Assembly: GCA_036897485.1 (NCBI GenBank)
Contig: JAYMTF010001416.1
Location: 1-23,542 of the forward strand
Source of the DNA: Pelargonium nanum
Taxonomy: Eukaryota > Streptophyta > Magnoliopsida > Geraniales > Geraniaceae
DNA length: 23,542 nt
Reading direction: 5' to 3'
A program made the translations under genes and the position numbers. This document shows, piece by piece, positions 20,901 through 23,542 of the stretch; the first letter of the stretch is position 1; each line of letters starts with the position of its first letter. The notes under the pieces are model-generated. The model saw nothing but the letters and a program-made list of their open reading frames with translations, did no database searches and was not told where the DNA came from.

Positions 20901-21355
20901 TAAGAATAAGACTTAGATTGGTGTGTCCTAACTCAGTTCTGACATATCCCTGGTTCAGCATCATAACTATGACACAATTAACAATTGTCGGCCATCAAGA
21001 ACTTATTATAGAGCCATAATATGTGCACTACAACAGTTACAGCAAACAGTATGAAGCCTAACAAAAAAGAAAAAATCTAACCCGGAACTCAAATTCACTA
21101 AGGGAACAAAAGGGATAGCTCCAATTACAGTGGAAAAGCTCTACCGATCCATATCACAACACTACAAGAAAAATATAGAGAGACAAACAGGAGATAGAAG
21201 TAAGGAACCTGAGCAAGGACTGCTTTGGGCAAATTGGATCCTTGAAAGAAACCGACAGCTTCGTTTCCGCTGATCCTCCCATCTCCATCCAAATCCGCCC
21301 TCCTGAAATACGTCTCGAATAAATCCATATTTGGTCCTTGGTTCTGAGCTGCCAT
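11931..21355 (-). CDS. EH1: EH-domain endocytic protein of the AtEH1/Pan1 type (TPLATE complex), 13 exons
   Basis: Exons in transcript order: 21355-21209, 19195-18124, 16917-16699, 16615-16389, 15588-15514, 14818-14747, 14639-14541, 14409-14338, 14262-14148, 13319-13251, 13176-12876, 12751-12670 and 12347-11931. All borders are GT..AG, all phases fit and the product is 988 residues. Two Eps15-homology domains are built from EF-hand pairs. EH1 is at about 5-95, with loop DLDGDGRISGNE (21-32) and then LAQIW. EH2 is at about 363-460, with loop DKDRDGKITGEE (383-394), then EVLKQVWDLSDQDNDSMLSL. Between them lies a long Pro/Gly/Ser/Asn-rich linker. Exons 5-8 (556-661) encode a heptad-like coiled coil. 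The acidic C-terminal part has DEDWDKFEDE, Ser-rich stretches and a DPF motif (DSDPFGSSGPF), and another DPF lies in exon 4. The AtEH/Pan1 proteins are subunits of the plasma-membrane TPLATE complex in clathrin-mediated endocytosis. The length is nearer AtEH1 than the longer AtEH2. The family is firm and the paralogue less so. Confidence 0.93.
14709..14757 (-). repeat. Tandem duplication of a splice-donor region in the EH gene
   Basis: A 21-base segment, AATAAAGTACCTCAYGCTKAT on the plus strand, occurs at 14709-14729 and 14737-14757 with 19 of 21 bases identical and a 28-base offset. It spans the end of exon 6, so the minus strand has two copies of a GAG|GTACTTTATT donor, at 14747/14746 and 14719/14718. 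The inner one keeps the reading frame into exon 7. The outer one would add 28 bases holding an in-frame TGA. Confidence 0.85.
16063..16164 (-). mobile_element. tRNA-derived SINE in intron 4 of the EH gene
   Basis: On the minus strand, TTGGCCAAGCAGTTAAGAG (within 16127-16150) matches a tRNA-Ser/Leu-like Pol III box A. GTTCGAGCCTT (16095-16105) matches box B at about tRNA spacing. The copy ends in an A-rich tail, seen as the T run at 16066-16073 on the plus strand. Flanks CATAATGTT (16054-16062) and CATTATGTT (16165-16173) are a 9-bp target-site duplication with one mismatch. The body is about 100 bp, has no protein coding and lies in the same orientation as its host gene. Confidence 0.75.
19495..20105 (+). 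mobile_element. Relic of a small non-autonomous LTR element (TRIM-like) in intron 1 of the EH gene
   Basis: TGGTATAAGAGC at 19578-19589 differs by one base from the initiator-Met tRNA primer-binding sequence TGGTATCAGAGC of plant LTR retrotransposons. It follows an LTR-end-like stretch (CTTTTAGTTGAGTTGGTCC, then TTCTACA). About 300-460 bases on, purine-rich tracts precede TGT starts: GAGGAGGAG before TGTCG at 19898, and GTGAAGGGC twice before TGTTGAAG at 20046. The last continues GTGGTGACTAAAGTTCCACA, which reads like an LTR start. A diverged internal repeat occupies 19902-19949 and 19960-20010. No gag or pol frame is present. The LTR copies are too damaged for me to align fully, so the boundaries are rough. 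Confidence 0.5.
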
Positions 21356-21764
21356 TGTTCACACAGATCCGAACCAGCTAATCCCCAAATCGCAATACCA
21401 AATTCAGATCACGCACGCAAATTGGATCAACAAACCGAGAGAATTGGAGGTCGAACAGTGAAACTGTAACTTGATTCTTAGAATCTGAGCAGCAAAATTG
21501 CGAATTGTTTCGAGGGATCGATTCGCTGGATGTGGGGTTTTGACAGGCGAGATCGAGAAGAGACGGCGGAGGATTTGAAAATAATGTAAATTTGGCGATT
21601 TAATCTAACTGGAAAAGATAAAAAGAGGACATTTCTTGCATATCAGCATCGGATATGGCGTCTTGTCTCCCTCGATCGAGAGAAACGGGAACTGTAAACA
21701 ACAAGGGATTATTTGAAGATCGAAAAAAATGTAACTTTAATTGTTAGGATAATTACGGTTAGCC
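21356..21764 (-). promoter_or_regulatory. 5' leader and promoter region of the EH gene
   Basis: Reading down the minus strand toward the ATG at 21355, a CT-rich leader (CTCCGCCGTCTCTTCTCGAT near 21570, then TCCCTCGAAAC and TCTCTCGG) is typical of plant 5' UTRs. The transcript probably starts at about 21570-21610, downstream of TTTTTATCTTTT, which is only a weak TATA-like match. The whole region before the LINE insertion is about 400 bases, so the LINE lies close to or within the promoter. Confidence 0.45.
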
Positions 21765-22085
21765 CACAATAAGTTTTTTTTTTTTTAAGGGATATGTAAA
21801 CTATCATATGCAGTAAGTCACGAATTACAGCTTCCCAAGCAGCTCTATTTCTAGGCATACCCTCCCAATAAGCTACACCTTCTACCTCTAAGCTATCTCT
21901 GGCTAAAATATGAGCAACACCATTACATTTACGAGGAACATACTCAAATAGAATAGATGTAAAAGACTCTGACAAACTTTGAATATCAGTATAAATCAGA
22001 CCCAAGGCACTAGGATAACCTTCCCCTCCGGTCTTAACAGAATCCACAACTAATTTCGCATCTGACTCGATGATCACAATAAGTT
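21765..22085 (-). mobile_element. 5'-truncated LINE with exact 11-bp target-site duplication
   Basis: The minus strand encodes only the last part of a LINE RNase H domain: IIESDAKLVVDSVKTGGEG, then SILFEYVPRKCNGVAHILAR and a short tail. It ends in a poly-A tract, seen as the T run from 21774 on the plus strand. CACAATAAGTT occurs at 21765-21775 and again at 22075-22085, so the inserted sequence is about 21776-22074, roughly 300 bp. Severe 5' truncation, a poly-A end and a direct duplication are the signature of target-primed reverse transcription. It belongs to the same broad family as the LINE at the start of the window (VIESD, TGGEG, ...VAHxLAR) but is a diverged lineage in the opposite orientation. 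Confidence 0.9.
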
Positions 22086-22356
22086 GTATAGCATGATATA
22101 AGTGACACATGTTTCAAAATAAGGTTAATTAGTTTTGCCTCATTTGGACGTAAAAATATTTTGGGTTTAGCCTCTGACTTCAAAATCATATGAATTTGAT
22201 ACTTAAAGTTTTAATTATTATTTATTTAAGCCTTATGAATCAGTTGTAGCAAGTTGACGACCGTTATGTCATATGTCCCCTCCACGACAGCTGCCACATC
22301 ATTTGATAGTCGTCGCGTCACCCAAGGAGTGCAATGTCACCACTCAGCCTCCATCC

Positions 22357-22619
22357 TTATTCGTTCAGCTTCATTGTCCCTTTCAAGCTCTCCTTAGTAA
22401 ATTTGATTGGCCATAGCATCAATTAGCGTCGACTTGTCGGATACATAGGCTCCAAGCACCGCCATAATCTCGTCGTCGCACGCGCTCATTGGAGATGTTG
22501 TTGAGCACAATCCTCGTCTCAGGTGCACTCGGATTTAGCCAGCGAAACAACGAAAAAAACTCCATCTACCGCCAGATCTTGACGATGTAAGTCAAGCCGT
22601 TGAATGAGAGCACAAACGA
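22357..22619 (-). pseudogene. ABCG-type ABC transporter fragment, frameshifted
   Basis: Consecutive pieces on the minus strand match the start of the nucleotide-binding domain of plant half-size ABCG (WBC) transporters. They are SFVLSFNGLTYIVK (within 22569-22619; family PFVLSF.NLTYSVK), a stop at 22566-22568, then VLNNISNE. After a frame change comes [20 protein letters not shown] (within 22400-22471; family [20 protein letters not shown]). After another frame change, ESLKGTMKLNE ends near 22360. The Walker A glycines are lost (GASGSGKST to GAYVSDKST), so the copy cannot bind ATP normally. Order and spacing follow the family. The rest of the transporter is absent: the match ends close to the inner edge of the left inverted repeat. 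GC-richer sequence from 22620 to about 22910 may be the adjoining N-terminal part, but I could not confirm it. Confidence 0.82.
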
Positions 22620-22926
22620 AAGTAAACGCGGCTGGTCGCTGACGGCAAGCATGCGATGTGTTGACGTGTCACTCCTATGGCCGACCACCTCCTCTGTCAC
22701 ATAGCTGCCTAAACAAAGTTTGTTCTCTTTCATGGTGTTGCAATATGAAGTTACAACAAACATTTGATAAAAATAAAACAAATTGGGCGACACCGCCCAT
22801 GTCGTCGTTGCGTCTCCACCAACCTCTCATCCCTAATCGACAAGGACGACGCCTCCAACACCAAAAAATTCCCTTTCGCTTCATCTAAATCCAACCTCAT
22901 CCCGATAGCGTTGAAATCCTAATCCT

Positions 22927-23034
22927 ATAATTGTATAAGAAAATGGGGGAGGAAAAAATAATTTTCTTTAAGAAAAATAAATTATCTTATAATGTGTATA
23001 AGAAAATAGAGGAGGAAAAAAATGGGAAATTTTG
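22927..23034. repeat. Imperfect direct repeat, about 62-bp offset
   Basis: A segment beginning ATAATTGTATAAGAAAATGG at 22927 recurs as ATAATGTGTATAAGAAAATAG at 22989, each followed by GAGGAAAAAA-type purine-rich sequence. The copies differ by a few substitutions and small indels. The pair lies inside the long-TIR element, between the gene fragment and the right arm. Confidence 0.6.
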
Positions 23035-23419
23035 TAGGTAAATGAGAAGTGAAAGGGAACTCATAAGAGAAGAAGAGTGAAACAACGAAAACAACAATCT
23101 AAGAGGTGATCGGTATGAGGAATATGAAGTTGACGTGGCAGTTTGCTTGGATGAGTTAGTTGACATGGCAGTGATCAACCTGATGTAGCACATTAATATG
23201 ACCAAAATCATAAAATTAAAAACTTTAAGGATCAATACCATATGATTTTGAGGCCATAGGTTAAAACAAAATAATTACCAATTTAGGGATGCAAAACTAA
23301 TTATTAAGAGGTTAAAACCAAAATAAAAACTAAATTAGAAATAAATTTAAAATAATATGTATAACAAAGTACCAAATTAAAACATTCTCCTTATAAAAAA
23401 GTTTAGTAGAATACGAATT

Positions 23420-23542
23420 GAACTTTTCTCCTAGGGTTTTTTCTCTTTTTCTCTTCTAAGAGCAGCGGCGGCCGCCGTGGCTCCTTAGGCGGCGGTAGGG
23501 CTTTCGAATCAGAGCGGTCTGTCTCTCGTATGAGAGTAATAC
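23420..23542 (+). other. Possible 5' leader of a further transcription unit at the window edge
   Basis: After an AT-rich stretch the composition changes sharply to CT-rich and then GC-rich sequence. CTCCTAGGGTTTTTTCTC contains an AGGGTTT telo-box-like motif, followed by CTCTTCTAAG and GCGGCGGCCGCCG. ATG at 23530 is open to the end but too short to identify. Plant 5' UTRs often look like this, and so do 5' ends of some plant LINEs. I cannot tell the two apart in 120 bases. Confidence 0.3.

Larger units (their letters stand above)
22123..23319. mobile_element. Non-autonomous element with long terminal inverted repeats (MULE-like), carrying a gene fragment
   Basis: Bases 22123-22220 align with the reverse complement of about 23210-23319. 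Shared blocks in the same order are TAATTAGTTTTGC, TATTTTG plus TTTARCCT, TTCAAAATCATATG/CTCAAAATCATATG, and TTGATMCTTAAAGTTTT. Weaker similarity continues inward to about 22310 and 23120 (AGTTGAC..., CTGCCACRTCA). Both ends begin GGTT, and the heptamer AAAATAA flanks them (22116-22122 and 23320-23326), although it is low in complexity. The arms are diverged and contain short indels. Arms of more than 100 bp with a non-transposase interior suggest a Mutator-like non-autonomous element. No transposase is visible, so the superfamily is an inference. Confidence 0.65.

Noticed and set aside
20728..20964. 78-codon minus-strand frame in intron 1 of the EH gene
   Set aside because: No family resemblance, no splice support, and the intron around it is clearly defined by matching exon 1/exon 2 phases.
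22566..22888. Overlapping frames on both strands in the 3'-flank mobile cluster read as separate small genes
   Set aside because: Part of the minus-strand frame is the ABCG fragment. The others are shadows or unrecognisable and lie inside the long-TIR element.

Overview
The window is nuclear DNA of a flowering plant, very probably a eudicot. The evidence is AT-rich introns with GT..AG borders, three intact plant genes, plant L1-type LINE remnants, a Stowaway-like MITE, a tRNA-derived SINE and a TRIM-like LTR relic. I suspect a rosid, possibly Rosaceae, but the sequence alone does not settle this. There is no sign of a bacterial, viral or organellar segment.

Layout. 1-1106 is the 3' end of a decayed LINE. 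1439-6069 (+) is a ten-exon PIG-B type GPI mannosyltransferase 3 (Arabidopsis APTG1 family) with a MITE in intron 4. 6121-7239 is AT-rich intergenic DNA with one GC-richer block. 7290-10884 (+) is an F-box/kelch gene with a one-exon CDS, a leader intron of about 1.46 kb and tandem TCP-type promoter boxes. 11931-21355 (-) is a 13-exon EH-domain protein of the AtEH1/Pan1 type (TPLATE complex, endocytosis). Its introns hold a SINE, a TRIM-like relic and a duplicated splice donor. The F-box and EH genes are convergent.

21765-23319, beyond the EH-gene promoter, is a nest of mobile DNA. It has a 5'-truncated LINE flanked by an exact 11-bp target-site duplication. Next to it is a roughly 1.2-kb element with long diverged terminal inverted repeats, which encloses a broken fragment of an ABCG-type ABC transporter gene. 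That arrangement is what a Pack-MULE-like gene-capture element would look like. The last 120 bases look like the 5' leader of a further transcription unit running off the edge.

The three intact genes act in separate processes: GPI-anchor synthesis in the ER, SCF ubiquitin ligase substrate selection, and clathrin-mediated endocytosis. Nothing suggests that they form a functional cluster. I found no convincing new multigene system. The points most worth checking are the ABCG-carrying long-TIR element and the duplicated splice donor in the EH gene.
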